From Blattamonas nauphoetae (Eukaryota; Preaxostyla; Oxymonadida), in contig JARBJD010000061.1 in assembly GCA_033064195.1 (NCBI GenBank), forward strand, positions 243,161 through 307,160: a stretch of 64,000 nt of DNA, in the 5' to 3' direction. Below, in pieces: positions 20,701 through 33,266 of the stretch. The stretch's first letter is position 1. Every line of letters starts with the position of its first letter. The position numbers and the translations under genes are program-made. A model generated the notes under the pieces. That model searched no databases and was not told the DNA's origin. It worked only from the letters and a program-made list of their open reading frames with translations.

Positions 20701-23700
20701 GAGTGTGTATGTCACTCCGAACCACAGAACTGGCGAGTCCCCAAAAATAGGAACAGATGCCACACTCGAATTCCTTTCATCCCTCTTTTCATCCGAAAAC
20801 GAAATATCAAACCAGTGACCACTTTCCGAGTTCAGTCTCACTGTGTACGATCCTGTCGCAATCTGTCGACCACGAAGAGTGATCGATGTCGTGTTCCCAC
20901 TCGCATCCAGCTTTCCCCAAATCCCAACAATTCGTGCTGGCTCAGCAGGAACCTTGAAGGTCGCTGTGTTTTCAACAGCTGTCGGAGCTGAAGAGATCGA
21001 AAGAGATGTGATTCGGTAGCGACCAGAATATCTCATCAATTGGGGAACAGGAAACAGCGTGATCGACAGTGTGTGAGTTGTCAACGCAGTGTCACCAATC
21101 ACTCCATCAAACGTGTCAGACAGCGTGATGGGAGTCGTTCCAGCAATCACATCTCATTTTTCATCAATCTCATCCAATGAGATCGAGAACGATGTCCCAG
21201 CTGGCAATGCTTCTCCATGCAGAACAACTTCACCAGATCGCTCAGATTCGCCAACAAGAGAACACGACGCTGTTTTGATCCGAGCAGGAGTGGCTGGCGT
21301 TGAGAATGTGATCGGCTTGTCCAGCGAACAGTGAAGAGATGACGACGTCAGACTCATAACTGTGTAGCTTGTTCCATATTTCAGCGTCGATCCTCCGAAA
21401 ACAACAACCTCAACTGATCCTGCTTCTGAAGAAACGAACGAGACTGTCAGTGCAATTGGCGTCGAACTCCCTTCTTGGACGGTCAGCGTCATCTCTCCAA
21501 CGGGCATTCGAAGTGATTCCAGCGTCACAATCACATTGTTGATGTTCGATGCATTCAGAGCTGCTTTCACATCAACCAATGTCGGCCCAACTGGTGTTTT
21601 GAACGACACAGATTCACACTTCATCTTTCGATCACCCTTCGTCACTGATACAACAGAATACGACGTGTCGAACTGCATCTGTCCAGGAAGACTCGCTGAT
21701 ATCGTTCCATTTCCAGTTGTCGATGAATCAAAGTCAACCAAAAACCAGAGACCACCATCCAGTTCCACTCTGAACCCACTCTCAATCGGCAGGTCTGTCC
21801 CAACAATCTGAACTGAGAATGAAGACGACGAGCAATCGAGAGGTGCAGTAATCGATTTCACGATTGGACCAGAAGGAACTGTGAAGAACAATTCTGGAGT
21901 GATGATCAATTCATTCGATCCACTTCTCACAGCAGTCAGCGTGTATGTTTTCAGGAATTCAAGATGAGTCGTGTTCTCTGCCCAACTCACTTTGAATCGA
22001 ATCCAGCATTCTGATGAGGTTTTCACTTCAATCTTTCCATCACTCTCAATCACACGCCCATCTGACGACGTAACAATTATCAATGTCGTGTCTTCTTTCA
22101 GAGCGAACCCTTCCACAACCACAATCACTCCATCTTTTGAAGCTGTCAGTGAATACGATTTCATCAACGACAGGCGAGCTGGCTCGGATGGTGTCGAGAA
22201 CGACAGACCAGAATTCTGCAGCAGAGTCAATCCATCGAGACACACAGAATCCACACTGTATTCGTATCCAAACAGCAACTCGGCTGAATCGTGAGGATAC
22301 AACTTGATTGTCTTCGACCCAGTCCCACTTGGATTCGAAAAATCACTTCGGATCGTGATCGTTCGTTTGTCTGGCTCAGCGTTCGCTCCCATCGATGACG
22401 GTGATTTCGGGTGTCCTGACAGTGAAATCGTGTAATCCGTGTTCGGTTGCAGCGCGCGTCCTGTCAGCGACAGTGACGCTTCTGTTTTCAGAGCGTCAGA
22501 CAAGCTCCCAATCTCGATTCCAGTGATCCGAGCCGGTTCAGAAATCGTGAACGAGTTGGGACTCGCATCAATTAGGAGAGAAGTGGAGGGAGAGGAGGTT
22601 GGCGTCACCGAGAAGAGTGTGTATGTCACTCCGAACGACAGAACTGGTGAGTCCCCTAAAATCGGAACAGATGCCACACTCGAATTCCTCTCATCACTCA
22701 TTCCATCCGAAAACGAAATATCAAACCAGGGACCATTCTCCGAGTTTATTCTCACTGTGTACGATCCTGTCGCAATCTGTCGACCACAAAGAGTGATCGA
22801 TGTCGTGTTCCCACTCGCATCCAGATTCCCCCAAATCCCAACAATTCGCGCTGGCTCAGCTGGAACCTTGAAGGTCGCTGTGTTTTCAACTGCTGTCGGA
22901 ATTGTCGGAGCTGAAGATATCGTCAGAGATGTGATTCGGTAGCGACCAGAATATTTCATCAATTGGGGAACAGGGAACAGCGAGATCGACAGCGTGTGAG
23001 TTGTCAAGGCAGTGTCACCAATCTCGCCTCCAAATTTGTCCGACAGCGTGATCGGAGTCGTGTCCACAATCATATCTCCATTCTCATCAATCTCATCAAG
23101 TGAAATTGAGAATAATGTCCCAGCTAGCAATGCTTCTCCACTCAGAACAACTTCACCAGATCGCTTCAATTCTCCAACAAGAGAACACGACGCTGTTTTG
23201 ATCCGAGCAGGAGTGGCTGGCGTTGAGAATGTGATCGGCTTGTCCAGCGAACAGTGAAGAGATGACGACGTCAGACTCACAACCGAGTAGCTTGTTCCAT
23301 ATTTCAGCGTCGATCCTCCGAAAACAACAACCTCAACTGATCCTGCTTCTGAAGAAACGAACGAGACTGTCAGTGCAATTGGCGTCGAACTCCCTTCTTG
23401 GACGGTCAGCGTCATCTCTCCAACTGGCATTCGAAGTGACTCCAGCGACACAATCACATTGTTGATGTTCGACATGTTCAGAGAAGCTCTCACATCTTTC
23501 AATGTCGGCCCAACTGGAGTTCGGAGAGTGGTTGAGTTCAAAAGGATGAATTCCGCTCCTTTCCTCACGCTCTCGATCGAATACGAATGATTGAACAAGA
23601 CTTGAGATGGGAGGCCCGCTGAGACTGTTCCTGCTCCAGTATCAGCGCTCGAGAAAGTGAGAGAAAAGGAGAGTTGATCTGTCAACTGAACTGTGTAGGT

Positions 23701-26292
23701 TTCTCCAATTGGAAGATTCTGACCACCCACAGACACATCAAATGTCAGACTTGAGCATTCAGCTGGAGCAGAGAACGAGGTGATGACTGGAGGCAGAGGG
23801 ACTCGGAATGTGATTCCGTCGTTGATCGCGATTGCTGTTGTCCCTGTCCCGATCGACCGAAGCATGTACTCCTCCCCAAATGCAAGTGCTGTGGCTGACT
23901 CTGTCCAAGCAGTCTTGAAGACGGCAGAGCAGCTGGTTGAATTGTCGATTGTGATCACTCCTGAACTCTCAATGCTCACCCCATCCCGACCAGCTATCGC
24001 AATACCAGCCCCGCGTGTCAGAAGAGAGCCAGCAAAACTGACTGTCACTTCATTTCTCTGTCCATTCAGTTCTGTCGATTGAGTGGAGAGAATCCTTGCT
24101 GGTTCCTTTGGAACCGACAACACGACGTCATCGTTCACGAAAATGTTGGTCGAACCACATGTCACTGAACTGATTGTATATTCTGTTTCGTAGGCCAGTT
24201 GATCGCTGGTGGCAGGATAAAGCGTCTCTGTTGCTGTTAAAGTCGTTGAATCAACATAATTGAGGTTGACCACAACTTGATTCCCTTTCGAATCTTTCAC
24301 CGTCATCACGTACGAGCCCATGCCGAGTCCAACTCCTCTCACCTCAACCTTTGATGTGTTAGAATCTTGTAATTGCGACGTTGCTCGCCAGATGAACTGG
24401 TCACGAGGTTGATACTTTGTGAGGACTTGACAAACAACAGAGTATGTCTTGCCGCTTGGGAGGATGTACGAGGGGACAGTTGCTGTTCCAACAGTCGAGC
24501 CAGCACCGCTATTGTCTTCAAAAGTGACGAAAACTAGCCGAGGGACTCGACCACCAGCGAGGACGACGCTCATTGTTCCTTTCACTGGGGTTGCAGTTGT
24601 GACTGTCACAGTGGCGGTGTCCTGGTCGTGAGTGACTTTAGTTGAGTGAATACAAAGTCCTCGTTTCACTTGAGGGACATGGGTGGTTGTGCTTTTGTCA
24701 TCAACAGGGAAGTAGACAGATGCTGTGAGAGCAGTCGTGTCACATGACGAGATGTTTGTTAGTGGAACATCTGTCGATGAGTAACCATGGAAGTATATGT
24801 CACTTCCAAGTTTGTTTGTGGCGATATTGTCTCTGAACAGGAGTGTTGAGAGAGAAAATGAAATTTGTGCAATAATGAAGAGAGATCCTCCATGAGAGGC
24901 ACAGTTGTTGGCAAACGAGGAATTGGTCAGTGAAAATGTTGTTGGAAGGTCCTGGAGTGCAGCTCCACCAGCGTCCTCCGCATAACACGATGTGAACGAA
25001 CATTTCGACACCGTTGTGTGTGAGGGATGTCTCTCAGGGAGTTTGGGATCTCCTCGAGAGTTCACGGCTCCTCCATCAATACCATCCCCCGAGCAATTGC
25101 AGTCGTGGAACGAACATTCAGTGATGGCGAGATCAGCGGTCGAGTTAAACACTGCAATGGCAGCTCCCCCAAGATTGGTTGTCGAATTCGAATAGGACAT
25201 CGTGAGGAATGTGCAGTTTGTGAAGATCAGAGCTGATGCAGTCGTGTCGGATTCATAGACGAAGCGGTTTCCGGCTCCGTAGTCTCCGGGTGAGGCTGAT
25301 GAACACTGTGAAAAGGAGGAGTTTGAACAAAGCAAGCTGCCACGGTTGATATCATGGATGACTGTTCCTGCAAAAATGTTGGTACTTGTGCATACAGAGC
25401 AGCTGATGATTTTCTGTTCTAAGTTGGGCAATCTGAGGGGCGGGTGTGGAGTGGACAGTGTCATTTGTGAGGTGGTATTGGTGAAGGAAGCTGATAGAAG
25501 GCTAGTTCGAACTGTGATTTGAGTAGGATTCTGCGGGGATTTTAGTGTTGATATTTCGCAATTTTGTCCAAAAAGGGGACCGGTTCGACCAAGGAATGTG
25601 CTGGAGGAGATGTTCATCGAAATTCCAACTATAGAGTGATCTAGAGAAGGAGGAAACTCATCATTCATCTGAACGTTGTCCCACGTTGCAGGTGTGGAGT
25701 GGGAGCATCCGAGATTCTCAACAAGAGGGACCAGAAAGCTAAGCTGTGTCGATGAGTACGTGCTTCGAGAAATAACAACGAGAGATGATGTTGACTGGCT
25801 GGATCGGGAGATAATCGCGATTGGACAGATTTCAATTCCAGATACGATACAACACTGGGCAAGTTGGAAGATGGACGAATCAACGCGTGAGATCCTGCTA
25901 TCAGGAAAAAGTGCCAATGTAACGCCATTCAGAAGTACTGATGAGTTGAACACATCAAAAATCATTGGTTGGATGGACGATAATGAAAGCCCATCTTGTT
26001 GGGCGCCGTTGAAAGTTGGAGGTTGTGATGGGCTTTCTGTCTGTAAAACAGAAGAAAGGACTCCTGTAACTTCGACATGGCGAGATTGGATTTGGATGTT
26101 TAACCCTGTGAATATTCCAGGTTCCAACACCACCTGTTCTTCACTAAGCCGCTTGGAACTTGAGCGATGATTTTGTCTTGTGTCCACGCCGAGAATAGAG
26201 TCTAATCGTGTGTGGGTCGAGTAAGACTCTTGAATAAGAGGGAACGCACGACTCCAGAGAACTGTAGTGAGAACAGTTACGAGTGACAACAT
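17746..26292 (-). pseudogene. Surface protein C: same architecture as B, interrupted by a single in-frame TGA
   Basis: ATG at 26292 begins a signal peptide (MLSLVTVLTTVLWSRAFP). The frame runs 1,712 residues to a TGA at 21156-21154, then continues in the same frame for about 1,135 more codons to a stop at 17746. Paralogues have GGA (Gly) at the stop, within 'DEIDENGD', so one base change explains it. Domains in order: beta-helix with GGAA and SFxNN repeats, Ig-like repeats, pre-membrane Cys module (about 19575-19140), TM near 18900-18825, CCRRRMNK anchor, linker and pseudokinase nearly identical to B. No other disabling change was seen over 8.5 kb, so this could be a recent null allele, a sequencing error or a read-through site. 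If translated only to the TGA, the product would be a secreted ectodomain without membrane anchor. Confidence 0.8.
20640..23520 (-). repeat. Internal tandem duplication in gene C, spacing 1,923 bp
   Basis: A block of roughly 0.95 kb at about 20640-21600 recurs at about 22560-23520. The landmark GACGACGTCAGACTCA begins at 21341 and again at 23264, a spacing of 1,923 bp (641 codons). The spacing is a multiple of three, so the repeat adds whole Ig-like modules without changing frame. The outer limits are approximate because all modules are related. Confidence 0.65.
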
Positions 26293-26525
26293 CTGGAGAA
26301 ATCGACCAATGGGCTAGATGCAGTAAACCTGGTTTCTTTGAGTTGTCAATGCAAATTCTGTGATTCATACCGTGGCCACTTCCTCAAAAGGCATTGGAGG
26401 AAGTTGATATCGTCTTCAGTCATCTTCAACGGTAAGTTTGTTTTGTGGGTGTGATCAAATCTTTTTCCACTCACGTAATGCTCACAAATCAGACACTCGA
26501 TCAGGAAATAATTCAGGAGGTTTCC
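26293..26525. promoter_or_regulatory. Divergent promoter region of gene C and the SPRY gene, with a candidate 5' UTR intron
   Basis: Only 233 bp separate the divergent start codons of gene C (26292, -) and the coiled-coil/SPRY gene (26526, +), so both promoters must lie in or near this stretch. A GTAAGT donor at 26432 and an ACAAATCAG acceptor ending at 26492 outline a possible 61-nt intron in the 5' UTR of the SPRY gene. The only upstream ATG (26349) meets a stop after three further codons. No specific promoter motif is claimed. Confidence 0.35.
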
Positions 26526-27447
26526 ATGTCGACACCAGAGCTCCAAATCATTCGAGAGAAAGAGAACATCATCAAATCGAAGGATGACATCATCCAAGTG
26601 AAAGACGAAGATCTGCGGAAGAAAGACGAATTAATTGCTCAACTCACCAGACAGCTGAGCGAACTGAGAGACTCGTTCAACACAGTCCTAAAAGAGAAGG
26701 ACGAGTTCTTGAGAGTGATGGAGGACGAACGAAAGAGGCTCGATGCGTCTGTCGCCACACAGACAGCCACAATTGCCGAATTGACGAAGACGATTGCAGA
26801 AAACTCAACGATGGAGAAAACACTGACAACTCAACTCAACACTGTCCAGGCAAAGCTTGTCGGACTCGAAACACAAATCACAGAAACAGGAAAGAAAGTG
26901 GGATTGATTCGTGATGCTCAGAAAGCACGGCGAGCAATCACAGTGTGGGATCCATCAAAATACCAGATTGAGGACAGGATCATCATCAGTCTCGTCACAA
27001 CTGACAAATCGTGTTTCTCAGACGAGATCACGCAGGGTGTGTGGAAACTGTCGATGAAATCCACCAAAATCGACAGCCATGGTTTGATTGTATTCTCTTC
27101 ATTTCCATATATCAGCAATCGGAGTGATTGACTCGACGAAGCTCGAACAGATGAAGACAGGCTCAATGCGAGAACGGAAGGGTCCGTTTGTGTTCTGGCT
27201 GAACATGGGATCGGTGATCACGGATGGAAAGGAAACAGCGAAGGGCAACAAGATCCCAAATGTCAACGCAGTTGTGACACTTCTGTTGGACATGAATAAA
27301 CACACTCTTGTTCTGATTGTGGATGGGCAGAAGCAGCCACACTCGTTCAGTAATCTTCCGAACAAAGTGCGGTTCGCTTTTAAGATGTACGAGGGAAACA
27401 GGACAGCCGAGATTCTCAATTTTGAGGAATTTGTGGTTCATCCATGA
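26526..27447 (+). CDS. Coiled-coil protein with C-terminal SPRY/B30.2-like domain, one 34-nt intron
   Basis: Exons 26526-27081 and 27116-27447 give 295 residues. Residues about 5-135 are a heptad-rich coiled coil (KEKDEFLRVMEDERKRLD). The C-terminal half looks like SPRY: GPFVFWLNMGSV, VVTLLLDMNKHTLVLIVDG and LPNKVRFAFKMYEG match the family's 'vgvllDm..rtlsfyvnG' and following strands. The frame changes by +1 near 27100; a 34-nt intron (GTTTGA...TATCAG, pyrimidine-rich 3' half, 27082-27115) removes exactly the shift and gives 'SHAIGVID'. I used ATG 26526 because an upstream intron may remove ATG 26478. SPRY domains usually bind proteins; the partner here is unknown. It is transcribed away from gene C. 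Confidence 0.75.
27082..27115 (+). other. 34-nt intron in the SPRY gene
   Basis: Starts GTTTGATTG, ends CCATATATCAG, with a pyrimidine-rich stretch before the acceptor. Its length (34 = 33 + 1) exactly accounts for the frame change between two open frames that both carry SPRY-like sequence. A one-base indel is the alternative. Confidence 0.6.
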
Positions 27448-27925
27448 TCTCTCATTTTTCTAAACTCGCATTCACTTCATCACTCCTGCCTGTCAGCCCT
27501 GATTGACTCTAAAATTCAACCCAACTGTCTGCTGAAATTCAGAGTGGTTAAATATTTGAGGAGGAAACAAAATCTTCGATCCTTTTTCATGAGACCTTTC
27601 TCGTTCAGCTTTTCCAAAGCCTTCCACGTCGCAGACAACGGAATTCTTTCAACTGGCGTGAAACTGTCTCTGTTTTTCGAGATTGGTAATGAATCCACAG
27701 TTTGAGAACAGTCGGAAAGCTTCCCAGGAGTCATATCGACTGCATGGTGAGCGTAACTTGAGAGAGGTTGACAATATTGCGATTGCTTGATTTAGGTCCA
27801 CTTCTGATGGGATCTTGATGAAGACATCTATTCAAGACGAAAGAAGTGTTGTGGAGAATGATTTCAAACCGAACTTTGGTTTGATCGACTCTGGTGAAAG
27901 TCAACAGCACCGCTCAACCACCGAG
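27448..27925. other. Intergenic region between the SPRY gene and gene D
   Basis: 478 bp with the 3' flank of the SPRY gene and the 5' flank of gene D. A 72-codon open frame on the - strand (27516-27734) has no recognisable domain and is not called. The frame of D extends upstream to an ATG at 27818, but that start would put 36 polar residues ahead of the signal peptide. Confidence 0.4.
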
Positions 27926-30900
27926 ATGCTAGTACCTGTTTTCCTGACTTTCATCTGGTCTTCATGTCAACCAAATGATCTCAATATACTTGACAAGAGC
28001 ATCACAGTCTCAACCAACCACTGTGAACAACTCAACGAAATGAACCTCGAAGGATCAGTTATCATCATTGATTCAACAAATGGAGATGATCAGACGAACT
28101 GTTGGCTTCCTGAGAATGCGAATGGATGCCAAACAATCAAATATGCACTCGAACATCTGGAAACACAATTCGAAGGGGAAATGCATCTGAAATGGGACGA
28201 GAATTTCGAATCGGTCGAAATGGAAGAAGGAGACCTGACGATCGGAGAGCGCCAATTGGAGGTTGTGGGGGATGGGAAGGATAAAGTGAATATCGTGGAC
28301 AAGTCAACGAGTGTGCTCTTCTCCATCACAACTGGCTCTCTCGCTCTGAGCAGTGTCTCTCTCGTACCCTCAACCACATCCACCATCGTCGAAGTGTCGG
28401 GTAAAGGATCTTTCGAGTTGTCTGATGCCATCCTTGATGGAGCTGATCAAACCGATGCTGTCTTCACAAAACCATTCTTCTTTGCAGGGGAAGGAGCTCT
28501 CACCTTTGATTCGGTTAAAATATCGTCCTTTGTCTTTCAAAATGCCGCTCCCATCCACATCGTCACCAACACTGGATCAATTGACCTGACCCTCCAATCG
28601 TCGAACTTCACGTCGATCACGCGAACGGAAGGGAGTGGAGTGGTTGTGGAAGCATTCCTCATGATCCTCAGCACAATCACCATCGACGACTGCCAATTCA
28701 TCGATTGCCACTCGCTCGACGAAGACTTCGAAGGACACGACATCACCGACCCGCTAATTCAAGAACCACATGCGACAATGCGAGGGGGAGTTGTTCGAAT
28801 CGATGGAGACGAGAACAGACCAGGCACAGTTGAAATAACCAACTGTCGCTTTGAACGGAATTCTCAAGCGCATGGGGCAGGTGCCGGTGTTTATATTCTC
28901 GACGTCACCACCGCCACAATCACTTCCTGCCATTTCGAAGACCTTACCGTGCACGGGATCGGTGTCAAAGGAGCAGCCATGTCGCTTCGAGAGATTTCGG
29001 ATGCCAAAGTCACATCGTGCACCTTCGCTCGATGCAGAATCACGCCAGAGCTGTATGGAGGGTATGCTGGTGGTCTATCCGTGATCGAATGCAAGATTAC
29101 AGCAAAAGATTGTTTATTCACTGATTGTTCATCTGATCACATGATCGACGTTGTCTTCCTCGAGAACATCACGACAGGTTCGTCTGTCGCTGATTTTGTG
29201 ATTCGCGATTGTCATGACAAGATCGGGCGAGGCCTGTTCTTTGTGTGGTCATCGGATGGCCTCACACTCTCCAACATCTCCTTTCTTGATTGCGGAAAAT
29301 ACTATGCACACTGGAACGCATTATCATTCGGTGCGTCCACCCGCAATGTCGTGAGCGTGGATGGACTTGTCTGTGCCTCTGAAGATACCACTTATTGGCA
29401 GTATGGCCAAATCATGATGGAACCAAACTGGTATTCAGACTCCAGCCAACTCTCCTTCTCGAACTGTCGATTTATCTGCAATGAACCGATCTTCCCAGAC
29501 TATCTGTTCGAAGATACAAAAAAGTTCCTCCCTGGCTTCTTCCATCAAATTCAAGTCGCCACAGAAGCCGGTCTCCCAACGGCAACCGACGAGACGATGT
29601 GTGCCAATCCGTCTCATCCATGCCAGACAATCGCCTACGCTCTCAAACTCTGCCCGCTCATCCTCGTCCAATCGGAGTATACCCAAATCTCAGTCGGAGA
29701 GGGCGAACACGAGGAGGATCCTCTGGTCATCGAGAAGAAGAAGATCAAACTCACCAGCACTGATGTCTCGAAACTTGCACTCCTGAAAACAAAGGACTCG
29801 ACAGGATCGCTCCTCACAGTGAAACAGAACAGCATTCTCATCGTTGAATCGTTCTCCATCGTCCTCACTCTTGTCGACTCCGGGAAAGCCACGATTTCGT
29901 CGTCCGGCACACTCACTCTCACTTCGGTCACATTTGTCAACCCATCTTCTTCTCCCACGATTTCTGGACATCTCGTTGAAATCGCAGAAGGTTCAGCAAC
30001 AATCTCGAAATGTGTCTTCCCAGCGTGCAGTCTCAGCCAAGGAACGAGTGTCATCCAAATTCAAAGCGGGATCCATGTCGATCTGAAGGAGCAAGAAGTT
30101 GATCTCGCTCATTCTGAACTTGGAACATTCATCAACATTGTTGGCACAGCCTCCATCGAATCGTCGTCCTTCTCGAACATCACATCCATCTCATCGTTCA
30201 TCACTGGGAGTGGCTCGCTGACTGTCCTCGACTCGACATTCCTCTCGATCAAAGAGAAAGACTCTTCGTCATCGTCCAGCCACGCCATCGACATTCCAGT
30301 TGGAGACGGCCAAGTCCTCTCAATCGGAGCAGAATCCAAGCCAGTTGTCTTCACGTCGTGTTCGTCTCGTGGAGAAGGAGGAGCTCTGCATTGCACTCTC
30401 TCGGGAGATGGAATCCTCTCAATTTCACACACAACATTCACTGACTGCTCATCGCTGAAGGATGGAGGAGCGTGTTTCGTCGATCTCTCAGCCATCACAA
30501 CGGGATCATTCACAACTGGGGACAGTGTTTCATTCACCAATTGCCAAGCGAAAGGTACTCACATCGACGGAATCTTCATCGTGTGCTCAGACATCTCGGC
30601 TCTGATCCTTCCGCTCACAGAATCAACACTCCTCGCCGCAGTCAAGCCCCCCTTCACTGCCAATTCTGTGTTCACAGCTGAAGAGCGAGGTCGACTGAGG
30701 GGAAGAGAGACGAAGGAGGAAGGGACTGAAGGACCTCTGCTGTTTTATTGGCATCCGTACGCGTCAGGACCAATTCATCTGAGTTCCGGTGGAGAAGACC
30801 ACGTTTTGTGTGGCTTGACAGAGCTTCCCTGCTCATCTCTGTCCTGTGCATTATCCAACGTGAAGCCACAATCTCCAGACACTGACACTCCCGAAGTTGT

Positions 30901-31301
30901 GATTGACTCAACTTTCTATCTCACTTCACCTCTTTTGTCGACTGCGACAAAATGGATTCTCAGTGGCTCCACATCGAACTCTTTCACTTTCAACACGGAT
31001 GGCCAAATCAGCATCCAGAATGGTGTCTCGTCCAGTCTGACCCTCGATTCACTCTCGATTGTCTTCGGAACTGACTCTGCCAGCCGCACGACCCCGATTC
31101 TGGATGTGGAGTCTGGGACAATCGAGATGAAAGAATGTTCAGTGAATTCTGATCAGAACTCGATTTCATCGAGTCTGTTTGCTGTTGGGGGAGGATCACT
31201 GATTCTGACGAAAGGAAGCATCGCAACGCCAAGTTCATCGCATCCGCTCGTGTCGATCACTTCTGGATCGTTCTCAACCGCCACCGTGGACGTGATCGTT
31301 A
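27926..31301 (+). CDS. Gene D segment 1 (signal peptide, beta-helix, first 450-aa module)
   Basis: About 1,125 codons of gene D. It contains the signal peptide, an N-terminal 'DSTNGDDQTNCW...GCQTIKYAL' motif like those opening beta-helix repeats in this family, several 'F..C...GGgv' turns and most of the first 450-residue module. Without removal of the transposon, translation would run on through its left terminal repeat and stop at 31447. Confidence 0.8.
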
Positions 31302-31500
31302 CTATTGTTCATCAACCCCCAACATTCTTAAACCCACAACATTTTGAAAATGTGTCAGTTTTGTTCTCTCATTTTCTGCCTTATGCCTTCTCATTTCATT
31401 TTGTTCTTTCTCTCATCCCTTCTTTTCACAATATTAATCAGGTTTGAGTCAAAAAACAGAAGAAAACTAAAAAGTCTTCCCTGAACGAAGTGATCTTCCC
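31302..31500 (+). repeat. Left terminal inverted repeat of the Tigger-like transposon
   Basis: 199 bp, reverse-complement identical by eye to 33267-33465. The match ends after GTGATCTTCCC, where the two sides diverge. Confidence 0.9.
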
Positions 31501-31716
31501 GTTATTTTGCGAACCAAAATTCCGTCCCCAAGCTTCAAGAATTGCGATGGGAATCACTACACGTGCTGTATGTTGTCTGCTGTTTTGATTGCTTCAATAT
31601 GTCACCCATAGAGATCAAATCTGTCCCGAAACAGAAAACCTGTTCATCACTCCGCAAGGTGGAAACAAAATTTGATTGAAATCAGATTGAAACTTCAAAA
31701 GCAACCATATAAGACG

Positions 31717-33199
31717 ATGAATCCCCTTCTTGCCTTGCTCATTCTCGAACAAAAAACCAAAGTCGAGCGGGGAGTGATTCAAGAAATTACTCATTTGAGA
31801 TCAGATACAATCTCACGAGCTCGAACCATGTTTCGATCAGGGAAGCAAATCCAGAAGAATGGACGACCTTCTGCAATCCCTCAGGCCGAGTTGGCACTAT
31901 TTGAATCTTGGCTGCAAAAACAAGTCGATGCGAGTAAATACATCACTGTTAAAGAAGCACATTCCAAGGTATCTCACGTTTCTTTCGTTCATTGGAATCA
32001 TACAGCTTGAAGATGTTCTTTCCTCGTCTCCAAACGAAGTGACGAGGCAGATACAGATTGCACCAAACTGGACACACAATCATGTTTCCAATCACCCCAA
32101 CCTTGACTATTCTGTTCCGAAACGGATGGATTCCGCAAAAACAGCTGCTGCAAACGAAACAAATATGATGGAATGGCACAAACAACTTTCAGACATCATC
32201 ATAATAAACAAAATCCAGAAAAACCTGATTTTTAACTGTGATGAAACTGGATTTAGCGAAGTAAAACATTCGCAACAATCAATTATCCATCGCATCAACG
32301 ATCCTCCTCCCCTCCTTCGGAAAAATACAAGAGTGACCAACTTCACTCTTGTTGCATGCGTGTGTGCTGACGGATCATATTTCAAGCCAAGACTAATTTA
32401 TCCAATGAAAACTATACCGGTTGAATTTATCGAGTTGGAGACGTTTGGAATTAAGGTGCTTTGTCAGGGAGACAGTGGTGTCCACTCAGATCTATTTCAT
32501 CAATTGTGGACAACTTGGATCCAACCAGCAATCATTAAGAAGAGAAAGAAGGCAAATCAAACCGGTCAGTGGGCATTGTTCATTATGGACAATTGTTCGT
32601 CACACCTCTCATCTTCCGTCTCTCAACTAGCTCTCCAAAATCAAATCCACATCCTCACGTTGCCACCCAATACCACCAACCTCACTCAGCCACTCGACGA
32701 TCGAATTTTTCAGAATCTCAAAAGAAGCTACTCATCGTCTTACTCTATTCCACACCCATTCACACAAGTTGGGCATCGTCAGGCAATTACGAGAGCGCTT
32801 CCAAATGCAATTCAAACCGCATTCAGACGAACAGTCATCGAAGCAGCATTTAGAAGGTGTGGAATTCAGCCACTAGATTCGAGACCACTTCTCGACAGAC
32901 TTCCAAAGCAAGAAAATGATTCCGAAAACCAATCTCAGTCAACAATTCAGAAGTTTGCAAATGCATCATTTGCATCGGTTAAGCCAGTAGTGAAATCTGG
33001 AATCCTCTTGACGACACAGGAGTACATTTCTGAGAAGAAAAAAAAAGAAAACGAGATCAAAGAAAGAGCGACCAAGCGTGAAAGGAAGAAAATTCCAAAC
33101 GTGAAGTTGGGAATCCGAAAATGCACGCCAAAAACCTTGAGAAGAAAGAAAGAGAAGGAAAAAAAAAACAGGCTCTCCCAGCTCAAAAACCAAAAATGA
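31717..33199 (+). CDS. Tigger/pogo-like transposase (DDE_1 type), one 37-nt intron
   Basis: Exons 31717-31968 and 32006-33199 give 481 residues. The frame changes by +1 near 31970; a 37-nt GT-AG intron (GTATCTCACG...ATCATACAG, 31969-32005) restores it at a codon boundary. The N-terminal part has a helix-turn-helix-like stretch ending GRPSAIPQAELALFESWL, as in Tc5/CENP-B-type DNA-binding regions. The catalytic triad appears as D163 (FNCDETGF), D279 (FIMDNCSSH) and D315 (TNLTQPLDD), a DD35D spacing. The C-terminus is a Lys/Arg-rich tail that could be a nuclear localisation signal. Start: first ATG in the frame. The transposase cuts and pastes its own element at TA sites (family knowledge). Nothing visible breaks it. 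Confidence 0.88.
31969..32005 (+). other. 37-nt intron in the transposase gene
   Basis: GTATCTCACG at the 5' end and GGAATCATACAG at the 3' end. Its length equals the frame change between the two open transposase frames, and splicing joins EAHSK to LEDVLSS at phase 0. It resembles the 34-nt intron in the SPRY gene. Confidence 0.6.
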
Positions 33200-33266
33200 A
33201 TGCAACAAAACCAAAACGGAAGTCATATAAGGGACTACTCAGGAGGATGCAGACAAATGACAAAAT

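Noticed and set aside
21154-21156. TGA as a reassigned or selenocysteine codon
   Set aside because: TGA also ends gene B, paralogues have Gly here, and no recoding structure was recognised.
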